NCBI RefSeq assembly: GCF_051020765.1
Contig: NW_027469122.1
Location: forward strand, 496,001 to 560,000
Direction of reading: 5' to 3'
Length of the DNA: 64,000 nt
Origin: Lasioglossum baleicum
Taxonomy: Eukaryota; Arthropoda; Insecta; Hymenoptera; Halictidae
Shown piece after piece: positions 9,889-21,172 of the stretch. The position numbers and the translations under genes were made by a program. Below the pieces are notes generated by a model. It saw only the letters and a program-made list of their open reading frames with translations, made no database searches and had not been told where the DNA came from. Positions within the stretch are counted from its first letter, which is position 1. The number at the start of each line of letters is the position of its first letter.

Positions 9889-10863
9889 ACTGATATGGTC
9901 CTCACCGCAGTTCAGGCATTCGGGATTTTTTACGCAGCTCCCGTGGGACTCTTCTGTGCAGATAAAGCACCATCTTTTCTGGCTCTTGCATTTTGTTTGG
10001 GTGTGACCAAACCTCAAGCATTTATAGCATTGCTTAACTGATTCTACGAAAGGTTCAATCCTAATCCAGACATGGCCGTAGCCTATCAGTAATTTAGTCG
10101 GTAAAGAGTCGCCTTGGAATTTTATAAGTATCGACTTACTTTCTTCCCAAGTGGTTTCATTGTTTGTAGTCTTCCTTTTTTTCAATCTTTCTAAGGTGAA
10201 TTTCCCCTGGTTGGGGGCTAATTGTGTTAGTAGCTCCTCAATTGACTCCTCCCACTCGGTGATGACTCCCTTTCTGTATCTAAGCCTATATGGGATTGAA
10301 GTATACATACTGCTTTCTTCTAGTAAACCCTTCCTTAGCATCTTGTTGGCGTCGTTTCTATTTCTTGTTGACATTTCCGCTCTGGAGAAGCCGGTCATCT
10401 TTATAGATTCCGGGTTTACTCCTTCGCTAGTTATATATCTATAAATTTTTATGAGATTGTATTTCTTAGTTTTGGTTATGGCATGGTTTTTTAATGAGAA
10501 AGAGACAATGTAGTTGCCACTGTTTGTATCATCTTCATATAGATCTATCTTGTCTCTGTTATCGGCTATGTTGTTTACAACGTTGCCTGGAGTGTTTTTG
10601 GGATTATTAACTATAATAGAGTTGTGTTTTACATCTAAATTTGTTTGATTAGGCGTATCACAGTTTACCTTTATACTATCGTCAGTTTCCTTACTTGCTA
10701 AAGTTATATTTGCATCCTTTTTCACCATTATATTATTAATTATTGCACATTTCTGGGTTGAATTGGCCAATTCTGTTACTTGCACTGTCTCCATTGCCTG
10801 AACTTCCATTGAACAATTTTGTACTTTGTTAATTTGGTTGGTCTCTTTCCCAGGTGTATCCAT
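9889..10863 (-). pseudogene. LINE-A ORF1, N-terminal part with CCHC zinc knuckles
   Basis: It begins with ATG at 10863 (MDTPGKETN). The N-terminal 110 residues are polar. The middle carries the gag-like fold region (SFSLKNHAITKTKKYN), followed by three zinc knuckles: CYKCLRFGHTQTKC, CFICTEESHGSC and CLNCGEDHIS, the last interrupted by the DNA element. This arrangement is typical of ORF1 in jockey/I-group LINEs, where it packages the element RNA. The 5' UTR seems to extend to about 11060 and includes a 7-bp-stem hairpin at 10928-10943. Confidence 0.8.
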
Positions 10864-12268
10864 CTTGAACGTTGCTATTGGGTCCTATGTATCTAGTTAT
10901 CTTATATATCTATGAGTTTGAGTGCGCCCCGCCAGGTGGCGGGACGGTTTACCGCCTTTTTCGTGGATCAGGAGTATAGGTTATATCTTTTACTGGCAAT
11001 GAGAGATATCTCCTTACCTCCTTCTGCTATCTTCGCACTTTATTGATTGTAAACACTGTCTCAATCCACCCCTCAGTGTGATATAAACAGTTTTTCGCAA
11101 ATATCTTTCTCCACTTTGTGATATCTCCTATTATACACACCGCACCTCCGACTTTACGCCTAGAGCGCGCCATCCATACCGTACCCTCTCCGCACCATTC
11201 GTGCCGACGCCGATACGAATACACACAGACGCGCGCGCGCACACATCAGAGCACCTGTAAGAAAAAGTGTCTTTGACGTGTAATCGTTGTTATTCGTACA
11301 AACATATCAACAAACCGAAGAGCGTATTTCGTGGTATTTTCAACTACCACGACGACGCGAACGCGTCCTCGCACGAGTACGCGAATAAACGCGCGACGTA
11401 AGAATTTCTCGTCGACTCTTTCGAATAACATTGACATTGGAGCACGCGAAAATGTTGAAACACCGAACAAGATAAGTTTCCCAACGTTCTCGGCGTCGTT
11501 TACCTTCTCTCGAACGTGGTTCCCTTTGTAAAAACTTTTGCGTGTTTCTTCGATTTCTATCGTTCGAGTAATCCGTTTTTCGTCCGTTGTCCTCGCCGAT
11601 GATTCCCTCGAGTGCGTGCGTGCGTGCGTGCGTTCGCATGTTTCTCCTTCAACTGCGAAACGAAGCGAGATATTATTACTCACGCCGTAATCTCGATCAA
11701 CCGTTGCAGCGCGCTGCAAAATCCGGCAAAACATTTCCGAAGAGAAGGTATCGCGCGCGCACGAGAATAACAAAGGAAATACTCACCCGAAACTATTTTC
11801 CGAAATGTCGAATCACCCTGCTTCTTCGCTCTCGTCTCCTTCGTACCAGTCGCGAAACCGCTATTGCGTCAAATTTTGCTTTTCGTCCCATCTTTTCCGA
11901 GATTCGGCAATCGAGGAAGAGGAGATGAAACTCGTCGGAGGCAAACACGCGTCGCACATAACCTATCGTCGACGCTACGCAACCATGCGCGCACTCTACG
12001 TTTCGCAAGTGTCGCCAATCAGTGAAGCGCCAAAGCGTTATGTTCACGGTACATCTTCGGAACAAACACCAACGAATAATATTTTTTTTTTATTTCATAG
12101 CGAAAACTCGCGTAGCCGACTCGAAAATCTCGGAGAAGAATCCGAACGTATCTCGCGATGTATCCGTCTCGTATACGCCTCGTCCCAAAGTTTTATCTTC
12201 CTCCAGCATTCGTTTCCTCGACCAATGGGACGAATCGAATCTTTCGGATGCGCATCGATATCGATACG

Positions 12269-12653
12269 TGCACGCGGAGTGTCCCGAAATTCCTTCGACA
12301 ACCGAAAACCTCCCGTTTCCGAGATCATTCGAAGCGATATTTTCCTTTGCCGAAATGTTATCCGCGACTTCGTTTGCGAGTTAACAACAAAAAAAAAAAC
12401 ACGGACCAATCGGAGCGCGACTCAGAGGCGAGTCGGCACGGTAGTTGCGACGCGCCAACCGTCTATCGGCCGACCGTGCCGACTCGCCTCTAAGTCGCGC
12501 TCCGATTGGTCCGTGTTTGTTTTTTTCGATGCTAACTCGCAAACGAAACCGCGGATAACATTTCGGCAAAGGAAAATGTCGCGAACGTCGCTTCGAATGA
12601 TCTCGGAAACGGGAGGATTCCGGCTGTCGAAGGAATTTCGAGACACCCTGTGC
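12269..12653. repeat. Long inverted repeat (hairpin), about 175-bp arms
   Basis: The left arm 12269-12441 pairs with 12472-12653 across a spacer of about 30 bases. The inner 46 bp match except at one position; the outer arms are more diverged. The ends read as GTGTCCCGAAATTCCTTCGAC and GTGTCTCGAAATTCCTTCGAC in opposite orientation. It fits a MITE or foldback element; if transcribed it would form a long double-stranded RNA. Confidence 0.75.

Positions 12654-12654
<1 letters not shown>

Positions 12655-12709
<55 letters not shown>
12655..12709. repeat. (AT)n microsatellite
   Basis: An uninterrupted TA dinucleotide tract directly follows the long hairpin. Confidence 0.9.
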
Positions 12710-12711
<2 letters not shown>

Positions 12712-14057
12712 GTAAATAAATGTGTTTGCTTCCTCTCGCGCCAGAAATTCCGGCGAGCGTCGACGCGAATCGAAGAAATATAACAAACGATCTCCGTACG
12801 ATCGCGGAAAACATCTCTCGTCGCTGCGTACACGCTTCCGCGATTTTACACATTTCTCGCGGAACCAACGATTCGATTCCTTCGCCGCAATTGCGTATTT
12901 TTTCTTTCGTTTTCGAATAGCGATGCACCGCGAACCACGCGCGCGTCGTCTCTCGAACGTTGAACGTCCGAACGAGCACGCATCTCGAACTCCAACCACG
13001 AAACATCGAAACGCGATTTTCCATTCGAAAGCGAATAACGCGGTTAGTTCCGTGAAAATCTTGGTTTTTCCATGAAAAGCGATGCAAGTTTCGGCAACGA
13101 TCGTTCGCTTTCCCTCGAATGGGATCCGTGTGTACAGCGAACAAACTGGAACGAACCTGAAAACGGGCGCGGAGGCAAAACTTTGAGACAGAAACACACT
13201 CGCCATTCCGGAATAACACGGTTACCGACCGTTGGTAAACTCGGAAATTACATCGCACCTCACCGCGCAGCGGACAACGCGCGGATGACACAAATATATT
13301 TGTCGCGATACACTTTCGATGTATCGATAAATAGAAAATTGTGTACACCCTCCATTCGTAAACGTTGAAAACATTCGAATGTACCGAATCGTCGAAGATG
13401 CACCGGTCGTACTCGGTGCCTCGATTCCAAGCGATATATTTCGCACGACGAACGGCCGCCAGAGAAGCTACGCGGTGAAATGGTAACGTATTCGCACCGA
13501 GTCGGTATCGGGTGGACGAAAACGAGCGATTCTTCGACCATTCCGCGGAATTCCAATTTAAAAAAAAAATTCATACGATTCTATCGTATGGAAAAGAAAC
13601 AAACGAATGTACGCGACGAGTGTATTCGTCCGCGTAACGCGCAACTCTCGTGGAACGCGTCTCGCGAAATCTTCGACAACCGATAAGATTCTTTCGACGA
13701 TACCCCGTTTCCGTCGACGCAAATGCCTCGGAGCCCTGGCCAGTTCTGGCCGCTGTCTCTGCCACCCGATGGCAGATATCAACGTTACCGATTCTCCAAC
13801 GGCCATCTTGGACACTGTAATACCAAATATCAGGCGCAATCGGAATACCAGCGGTCCAACTCTGAAATTCATTCTATCCGAATGTTCGCGAACGCGACAA
13901 GATTCCAATCGAGAAAGAAACGACACCGTCGCCGAGCACGGACACCGATTCGCGAGAGCAACCTACAACCGAAATTGATGAAAACCATCGACGCAAGTGT
14001 ATAACCTAAAAATTAATTTAAACACGTGTCGAAAAACGTATTCGTATGGAAATCGTA

Positions 14058-14195
14058 TCGCGAACGTATTATTATTATTATTATTTATCATGCACGAACC
14101 GAGGTCCATTCACGACAGAATAAAGACCTACGATAGAACACAAAGACTTGACATAAATTACTAAGAAAGGACATGCATAAAAGAAACTAGAAGAA
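14058..14195 (-). mobile_element. LINE 3' tail, inverted, with (TTA)n
   Basis: The reverse complement matches 18154-18281 (shared blocks include ATGCATGTCCTTTCTTAGTA and GGACCTCGGT) and ends in TAA repeats, as LINE 3' UTRs do. It abuts the 5' end of the plus-strand LINE-B. Confidence 0.65.
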
Positions 14196-14580
14196 ACACA
14201 TCAATGTTATTAATAATTCCAACTATCGTATATCTGGTTAGACGTGCAAACTCGAGCTCTGTGTTTACACATTGCTTAGTGGTACAAAAATTTGGTCATT
14301 TTGCCTGGGTTATACATTGGACGATTCGTCCCAATACCCTCTTTACTTATCTGTAAGTGAAGTGCGAATTTGTTAACTAAACGTTGTTTTATTGAAGTTT
14401 TTCTGCATTATCTCAATCAGCTTTGAATTGTTTCGGTGCGAGGTCTGTATCCTTGGCTGTGTTTATCATTATCGGTTTGACGTGTCAGTGCTCACGGACA
14501 TACCAACACTCTTCACCATATACTGTACAGTGGTTCGCAACTTGGAGTGTTAACTGGTTACCATCACGTATTGAGTAAAA

Positions 14581-15375
14581 ATGGCTCAAGCTAAAATACT
14601 TTTATGCAAAGGATGTGGGACAGCGGTATCTAAGCCTGTCACGTGCATATCGTGTGAAGTTGTTTCACATCCTGCCTGTGTTCACCGAACTCAACATCCA
14701 TTCTTGAAAGGAAGGCTCTTAAATTGTGGGGATGATCGGACACACACTGACACCGCCTCGCCTAAATCGCCAACTCTCGACATTGTATCATCGAATGTTG
14801 ATCTACTTAAAAAGATCGAAGAAATGCTCGATGCTAAATTCTCAAAACTTGAAAATGAGCTGATGGTTTTTCAATCGAATCTCGAGCTTCTAAACAACTC
14901 TTTGACTGATCTAAATGATAGAGTTTCTAAATTGGAAACGAATCATTCTGAAGAGGACATAATGGAAGAGCTAGTGGAAAGAAATAGAAGATCGCACAAC
15001 ATTATTCTGTTTAATCTGACTGATACTGACGCCGCCTCAGACATTAATGCAGTTAATAGTTTATTACGTGAGACCGATGTCACCGAAGCCATTAACAATT
15101 ATTCCATAAAAAGACTGGAGAAAAAAAATTCCAGTAAACCTCGTCCTCTCTGCATCTCCTTCAAGTCTCCGAGCATACCGATTAAAATTCTTAAAAACAA
15201 AAGTGTATACTCAGGTTCGGCTAAAATATCAAATGACTCTACAGTGAAGCAGCGTTCGTTTTTAAATGATTTGCGTGTGAAGTTGCGTGATATGAACGAT
15301 CATAACAAGACTATAAGATATGTCAACGGTACTCCGAAGATCGTTACGGTAAACCATCAACAATCAAAAAACTAG
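14581..15375 (+). CDS. LINE-B ORF1 (PHD-like zinc finger plus coiled coil)
   Basis: 264 codons with ATG at 14581. Residues 9-34 carry a C-x2-C...C-x2-C...H-x2-C pattern (CKGCG, CISCE, HPACV), a PHD/RING-like zinc finger as found in ORF1 of CR1-group LINEs. A predicted coiled coil follows (LLKKIEEMLDAKFSKLENEL and onward to LETNHSEED), then an RRM/transposase-22-like region (RSHNIILFNLTDT) and a basic C-terminus. ORF1 proteins of this kind bind element RNA as oligomers. About 380 bases upstream look like its 5' UTR. The frame is intact, although ORF2 is broken. Confidence 0.75.
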   Translation: MAQAKILLCKGCGTAVSKPVTCISCEVVSHPACVHRTQHPFLKGRLLNCGDDRTHTDTASPKSPTLDIVSSNVDLLKKIEEMLDAKFSKLENELMVFQSNLELLNNSLTDLNDRVSKLETNHSEEDIMEELVERNRRSHNIILFNLTDTDAASDINAVNSLLRETDVTEAINNYSIKRLEKKNSSKPRPLCISFKSPSIPIKILKNKSVYSGSAKISNDSTVKQRSFLNDLRVKLRDMNDHNKTIRYVNGTPKIVTVNHQQSKN

Positions 15376-15383
15376 CCCAGAAC

Positions 15384-16097
15384 TTGTCTATATATTATCA
15401 GAATGTCAGAGGTTTACGCACGAAATTGAACGAGTTACAGCAAGAGGTCGCTTGTTCTTCACTTCAATCTGACGTCATTATTCTAACGGAAACCTGGCTT
15501 ACCGATAGTTTTACTGACAGCGAGCTAGGCTTGAATAACTACACCATTTATCGATGCGACAGATCGAAACAAACCAGCTCATATTCCAGAGGTGGCGGCG
15601 TTCTTATAGCGATTCGTAACACCTTACGTAGTAGTAGCACTATAAATACCATTTTAAATGTTGAACATCTATTTGTTGTAGTTACAACGGGAGCTCTTCC
15701 CCTAATAATTGGAGTAGTTTATCTTCCTCCGTTGAGTAGCGATACCTTGTATAGTGCACACTGTTCTGCTATTTCTGACATTCTTGACAAACATCTGAAC
15801 TGTAACTATATTATTTGTGGCGATTATAACCTTCCTCATATCACATGGTCCGGCCCCAACTCATTTCCCGCGAATCCAAATGTTCTCACCAATGAAATTG
15901 CATCTGCTGCAATTCTCTCCTCTACTTTTAACTTTTATAATGGATCCCAATGGAACTCGGTGTTAAATTCGCTCGGCAATACTTTAGATTTAATCTTTTC
16001 AAATATCTCTACGACTCGTGTTATGAACTCCACTGAGTCTATTGTACAGTGCGATAGTTACCATCCCGCTCTCTACATAACGACTAATTGTTATTGA
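15384..16097 (+). pseudogene. LINE-B ORF2, endonuclease only
   Basis: APE-type endonuclease domain: YYQNVRGLRTKLNE, LTETWL (catalytic Glu), RGGGVLIAI, ICGDYNLPHITW, NTLDLIFSN and a final SYHPAL (S-x-H). All main motifs are present. The frame opens 9 bases after the ORF1 stop at a TTG, so the exact start is unclear. It stops right after the domain; linker and reverse transcriptase are absent, replaced by a foreign 219-bp stretch, so the copy cannot retrotranspose by itself. Confidence 0.8.
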
Positions 16098-16316
16098 AGT
16101 TATCGATCGTAATAATGTTTAAAAACAGACAAGAATTATAATCTCGGCGCAACGGTTCGATCAATTAAACAACTAAAGCAATTTTACAAATTAATTTTAC
16201 ACTTTCTACGTTTCGATCCTAATTTGGATCATCCTCAAGAAAAGCGGAAAAACTGCGTCTGGAAATATACCAATTGAAATAAAAACAGTTTTGATGTTGG
16301 AAAAAACATTGAAAGA
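16098..16316. other. Foreign fragment with Penelope/hammerhead-like motif
   Basis: It lies where LINE-B should have linker and RT. The minus strand of 16202-16239 reads ...GATGATCC, a six-base loop, GGATCGAAACG, which resembles the stem II-GAAAC part of hammerhead ribozymes found in Penelope-like elements. The CTGATGA core is not intact (GGATGA). No ORF. Confidence 0.3.
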
Positions 16317-16565
16317 TTGACTCACTTGCTTTACAATTTTTACGCACCTGAACGTGCTTTGAGATCTCGAGCAGGTTTCCAAACACGTAAATGCAAATCC
16401 ACATATGGATTAACAAATCCTATAAATCGAATTATTGCGAATTCCAACACTCTATATAATAGTATTGACTATTTTAATGGGTCGTTACAAACTTTCAAAA
16501 AAAATTATGCAGGATTAACTCATAATATCAGTACCTTTATACCAATAGGTTTTTTTAACTTCCCG
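16317..16565 (+). pseudogene. LINE ORF2 C-terminal fragment
   Basis: The translation contains FYAPERALRSRAGFQTRKCK and NSIDYFNGSLQTF, matching the C-terminus of LINE-C on the minus strand (19208-19008). This is the cysteine-poor tail behind the RT in CR1/jockey-type elements. It forms the outer end of the inverted duplication. Confidence 0.6.
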
Positions 16566-16678
16566 ATTTTATAGGGAAGTTATTGTAATGACCCCGAAAA
16601 TCGAAAATCGATTTTTTAGCAGATCTTCACGTTTCATGGTCATTGCAGTCATTCTAGACTATTTTAAGCAAAATGTTC

Positions 16679-16721
<43 letters not shown>

Positions 16722-17250
16722 TATGTCTGTTTCTATGGTATCAAATTTTTCGTTAACGTTTTCTGAAAAAGTAACAACGCGATCAGAATGATGAATGATG
16801 CAATCGATGTGCCCCGTCGTAACTTAGAGCTGATTAGATTTTGGTCCATATTGGTCAAGTAGTTTTTTAGATTTTTAGTTTTTTTCGAACGGAGTTGATT
16901 CTACAATGCAATTTATACGAGAGAATGGAAAGTTTCCACCGAAGAAACAAACGTAATTACACAAAAAAATTTTTTTTTCATTTTTCTTAAATTAAAAAAA
17001 ATTTTTTTAATTTAAAAAAAAATTTTTTTTTTGTACCTTACGCTAATGTTTCCGCTTACAATAATCGAAAATTATCCCAATGCAAGAGTGAGTTAATCAT
17101 CTCTACTCCCGAGAATACATTTTCAAAGAATATCGATGAAAGTACAAAAAAAATTTATATTACAATCTTTAAAAAAACAATCAGTTCAAAACGAATTATT
17201 AACTGAGATTAAATTGAAAATTAATATAAACAATATGATAATTATTAATA
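16317..17250 (+). repeat. Inverted duplication, left arm
   Basis: It matches the reverse complement of 18270-19208 throughout: LINE C-terminus, an AACTTCCC...GGGAAGTT hairpin, a (TG)n tract at about 16682-16717, A/T runs, then the beginning of the helicase remnant. The arms differ at many single positions and in microsatellite length. Confidence 0.8.
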
Positions 17251-17715
17251 ACATTAATGTTGAAAACGGATTGGTTAATGGAGCACACATGCGGAATATT
17301 AAAATTTATTACTTTTCAAGAAAATACTAAAATTCCGTCTATATTGTGGTTAGATTTTCAATTGGCCAGAGTAGGAGTGAAAGTAAGAACTCGTTATCGT
17401 GATTATATGAAAAATGCAAATATTCATCAAAATTTGCCACCAATAATAAAAATATCGAATCAAGTAAATATGTCGAGTGAGGAAAAATATCAAATCACAC
17501 GTAGTCAATTTCCAGTGGTTCCTGCTGAAGCGATTACGATTCATAAAAGTCAGGGACAAACATACGAGAAAAGTATGTTTGAATTTTAAAACATCAGAAA
17601 AACGAACTTTACACATGTTGTATGTAGCACTGAGCAGAGTTTCAAAATTGAGCGGTTTATATATTTTGGGACAATTTAAATTAACAGTATCGAAGAAAAC
17701 CAAGGTCAATACTGC
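17125..17715 (+). pseudogene. PIF1-type helicase C-terminus (Helitron-like remnant)
   Basis: The reading frames contain NVENGLVNGA, LDFQLARVGV, a FPVVPAEAITIHKSQGQTYE motif (helicase motif V region) and, after a frameshift near 17580, LYVALSRVSKLSGLYILG (motif VI). This combination is characteristic of PIF1-family superfamily-1B helicases, as carried by Helitrons. The N-terminal helicase motifs and the Rep nuclease are missing. The first part lies inside the inverted duplication; the rest lies only in the central loop. Defunct. Confidence 0.7.
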
Positions 17716-17899
17716 TAACCCGGATAATGAGGAGTCGTATCGTTTGCGAAAAACTATAATAATTAAGACAATTTATTTTGCAACATCAGTACGCTATAAC
17801 AAGGAACCAAGCGAGCAACGAGTCTACGATGTTCGTTTAAGGCGACGCCATATAGCAAACATCTTGATAAGTAGAAAACTATTGAATTTCCCTGAAAAC

Positions 17900-18153
17900 G
17901 TATAATCTTCTTAAAACGTACTAAAAATAATGATAATAATATACTGCAACTAACGAATCGGGAAGTTCTTTGTGTGGCTCGTGGAGAGTCACACACCAAA
18001 TCAAAAAAACATTAATAGCTATAGGTACTACTAGCCATGCGTACCACTAACCCTTTCGCAAGAGCAGTCCTATCCGCGAGCTCGCGAAGCGAGCGAGCAA
18101 AAACAACCCTACTCGCGAGCGAGCGAAGCGAGCGAGCAACAATAACCCTCTAG
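17900..18153 (+). mobile_element. Possible Helitron 3' end
   Basis: Downstream of the helicase lie a hairpin near 17975-17995 (GTGTGGCTC/GAGTCACAC), two GCGAGCGAAGCGAGC-type repeats, and CTAG at 18150-18153 followed by T, where LINE tail sequence begins. Helitrons end in CTRR before a T and carry a hairpin nearby. Boundary by inference only. Confidence 0.35.
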
Positions 18154-18281
18154 TTGTTTTTTCTTTTATGCATGTCCTTTCTTAGTAATTTAGGTTAAGT
18201 CTTTATTCTATTGTAAGTCTTTACTCTATTGTAAATGGACCTCGGTCCGTGCATAATAAATAATAATAATAATAATAATTA
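18154..18281 (+). mobile_element. LINE 3' tail with (TAA)n
   Basis: A LINE 3' UTR end with GGACCTCGGTCCGTGCATAA and TAA repeats, matching the inverted tail at 14058-14195. Confidence 0.65.
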
Positions 18282-18791
18282 TTATCATATAGTTTATATT
18301 AATTTTCAATTTAATCTCAGTTAATAATTCGTTTTGAACTGATTGTTTTTTTAAAGATTGTAATATAAATTTTTTTTTGTACTTTCATCGATATTCTTTG
18401 AAAATGTATTCTCGGGAGTAGAGATGATTAACTCACTCTTGCATTGGGATAAGTTTCGATTATTGTAAGCGGAAACATCATCGAAAGGTACAAAAAAAAT
18501 TTCAAAAAAATTTTTTTTTTAAATTTTTAAAAAATCGAAAAAAATTTTTTTGTGTAATTACGTTTGTTTCTTCGGTGGAAACTTTCCGTTCTCTCGTATA
18601 AATTGCATTGTTGAATGAACTTCTTTCGAAAAAACTAAAAAAACTAAAAAACTGCTTGTCCAAAATGGACCAAAATCTAATCAGCTCTAAGTTACAGCGG
18701 GGCACATCGATTCCATCATTCATCATCCTGATCGCGTTGTTACTTTTTCTGAAAACGTTAACGAATAATTTGATTACATAGAAACGGCCAT

Positions 18792-18853
<62 letters not shown>

Positions 18854-19208
18854 GAACATTTTGCTGAAAATAGTCAAAAATGACTGCAATGACCATGAAA
18901 CGTGAAGATCTGCTAAAAAATCGATTTTCGATTTTCGGGGTCATTACAATAACTTCCCTATAAAATCGGGAAGTTAAAAAAAAACTATTGGTATAAAGGT
19001 ACCGATATTACGAGTTAATCCTGCGTAATTGTTTTTTGCAGGTTTGTAACGACCCATTAAAATAGTCGATACTATTATACGCAGTGTTGGAATTCGCTGT
19101 AATTCGATTTACAGGATTTGTTAATCCATACGTGGATTTACATTTACGGGTTTGAAAACCTTCTCGAGATCTCGAAGCACGTTCCGGTGAGTAAAAATTG
19201 ATTCGCAT
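18270..19208 (-). repeat. Inverted duplication, right arm
   Basis: Reverse-complement partner of 16317-17250, including the same LINE-to-helicase junction. It contains (CA)n at about 18797-18850. The central loop between the arms is about 1 kb. Confidence 0.8.
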
Positions 19209-21131
19209 AACGTGAGAGAGAGGTACGATCTGTGCGGTTATTAATTAAATTAAAAATAAAGCTCCGGTCGGATACTCTTCCGCGAGCAGACAATGTTTCC
19301 AGGTTGACTATGGTTAATATCGAGGAGTAATCGCGATCAAAGATCGACATAGGATTATTAATCTTACGTGAAGAAAACCTGAGAAATTTACGCCGCGCTC
19401 TCTCCAGCATGATTTCGTAATTCAAGCTATTCGGAGACCATATAACCGAAGCGTATTCCAACCGGGAACGGACGAGGGCAATATATAGCAATCTAATTGT
19501 GCGTATCGAGTGACGATCAGTAGAAAAGAGCCTAGTATAAACCCAAATGTTCTCGATGCGGAATCAACAACGTTACGAATATGTTTTGTAAAGTTCAAGG
19601 TTGAGGAGAAAAGAATACTCGAGTCCTTTACCACGCTTATCGAGGAGAGAATACAATCATCGAGACGGCAAGGATATGCGAATGATACGGAGTAACGCGA
19701 AGCCCGCGTGACATGGCATTTTTCAATATAGAGTTCCATACCATTCTCGCAACACCGCTTGCTAAAACGATCTAGGTCTGCTCGTAATCTGGAAGCATTA
19801 TCGTAGGACGAGATGCTGCGGAAGATTTTTAAATCGCCCGCGAATGGTACGTACTCGCAATATCGAAAAATAGTAGTCGAATCGTTGATGAAAATTATAA
19901 AAAATAGTAGGGGACCGAGATGGGAGCCTCGAGGTACACCCGACAGAACATGTATCGGAGATGACAGGCAACTGCGTGTACGCACAATTTGAAAACGGTT
20001 CGCGAGGCGGAACTTTCGAGCCACGACAATAGATTTCCCTTGCAGCCAAATGCTGCAAGCTTCTCGATTAAAAGGGATTGATTTACCGTATCGAAAGCTT
20101 TTCGAAAACCTGTAAAAATTCTGTCAACCTGTATAGATCAGCATCCAAAGAAGATGAGACAAAGTTGAGATGATACACCGCTAGGTTAGTGATCGTTGAA
20201 GGCTCGTTAACGAAACCATGATGTTGTTCGCATATCGAGAGAGAGAAACACGGTACCGTATAACTTATTCGTGACAATATCTTCGAAGATCTTAGGCATA
20301 ACGCTACTTATGTTTTTCTAAGTCTAAAGTTTTCGATACAAGATTTGTCGCCTCTCTTGAAAACGAGTGTAACCGGACTGGTTACCCAAAGTGAAGGGAA
20401 TATACCTGATTTTAAAGATTCGTTGAAGATTATCCGAAGCGGCCGTGATAAAATATAGCTTCACATTCCGAAAAACAAGGGAGGAATGCCATCTATGCCG
20501 CAGGTCCCTCGTTGACATCGAGTTCGGTTAATTTAATACAAATATCGCTAATGCTAACGTCGAGATCGGAAAAACAGGGGTTGCAACCATTTTCAAGGAT
20601 TCAACAATCCGTAGTGACATTTCGATAGACTGATCCAAAAAACAAGCCAAACAAATTCGCAATTTCGTCGTCGCTCATTGTCACATTTTCCTTATAAAGC
20701 ATTTCGTTCGGTAAGACAGGCTCTTTTCGCTTAGAATTAACACAAGTCCAAAGGGATTTTATATGATTTCGAACGGATAGTTCAGTTTTGCGCACGTACG
20801 AAGAATAGCAATGTTTCGTAATTCTCTTACACTCGGCTCGCAATTTGACAAAAGTCGAGTGGTCGCATAGTTGATTATTCCTTTTAAAGACTCTACGAGC
20901 CCGTTTCTTTTTTCGAATTAATCCAATTGAGGTATGTGAAAACCATTTGGGAAAAGATGAAGGGTTATTGTACTTTTTTGGAACAAAGTTCTCGATCGCG
21001 AAATGTAGGTGGTCGTACAAAATTTTTGTAGAATCATCTACATTAGTATTTGCAAGCAAAATATCCCATTCGATATGATTTAGGTAATTATTAATACTAC
21101 TGTAGTTATTCGCGAAGCGCGAAAGATACAA
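19008..21131 (-). pseudogene. LINE-C ORF2, linker, reverse transcriptase and C-terminus (decayed)
   Basis: Read from 21131 down: a linker (20601-21131, KKRARRVFKRNNQ, SLWTCVNSKR), then fragments of fingers and palm at 20518-20083, then 20024-19422 with GVPRGSHLGPLLFFIIFIND (RT block with altered Gln) and the active-site block reading FAGD where (F/Y)-A-D-D is needed. After that comes the thumb/C-terminal region (RSRLEYASVIWSPNS at 19491-19144). Several frameshifts separate these pieces. It is a CR1/jockey-like RT, dead by frameshifts and by loss of the first catalytic Asp of the DD pair. Its C-terminus matches 16317-16565, so it is the same or a sister family. Confidence 0.75.
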
Positions 21132-21172
21132 TCTGAAAAACAGCTATATACACACACACATATATATGTATA
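21132..21172. repeat. TA/CA simple repeat
   Basis: A short alternating pyrimidine-purine tract at the junction between LINE-C and the minus-strand LTR. Confidence 0.7.

Larger units (their letters stand above)
11060..14057. other. CpG-rich intergenic sequence, no gene recognised
   Basis: Many overlapping open frames exist on both strands, all Arg/Ser-rich, without domains, as expected for CpG-rich DNA low in stops. Contents I can name: a (GTGC)n tract near 11615-11635, the long hairpin at 12269-12653, and (AT)n at 12655-12709. It may be single-copy host DNA or an old decayed repeat. Confidence 0.4.

Noticed and set aside
11246..13978. Many ORFs of 90-300 codons on both strands
   Set aside because: Overlapping Arg/Ser-rich frames in CpG-rich DNA; several run through the long hairpin and the (AT)n tract. 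No domains or consistent starts.
14058..21131. LINE-B and LINE-C as one element with a twin-primed 5' inversion
   Set aside because: The inverted 5' half would have to lie on the other side of the RT piece; the order here does not fit.
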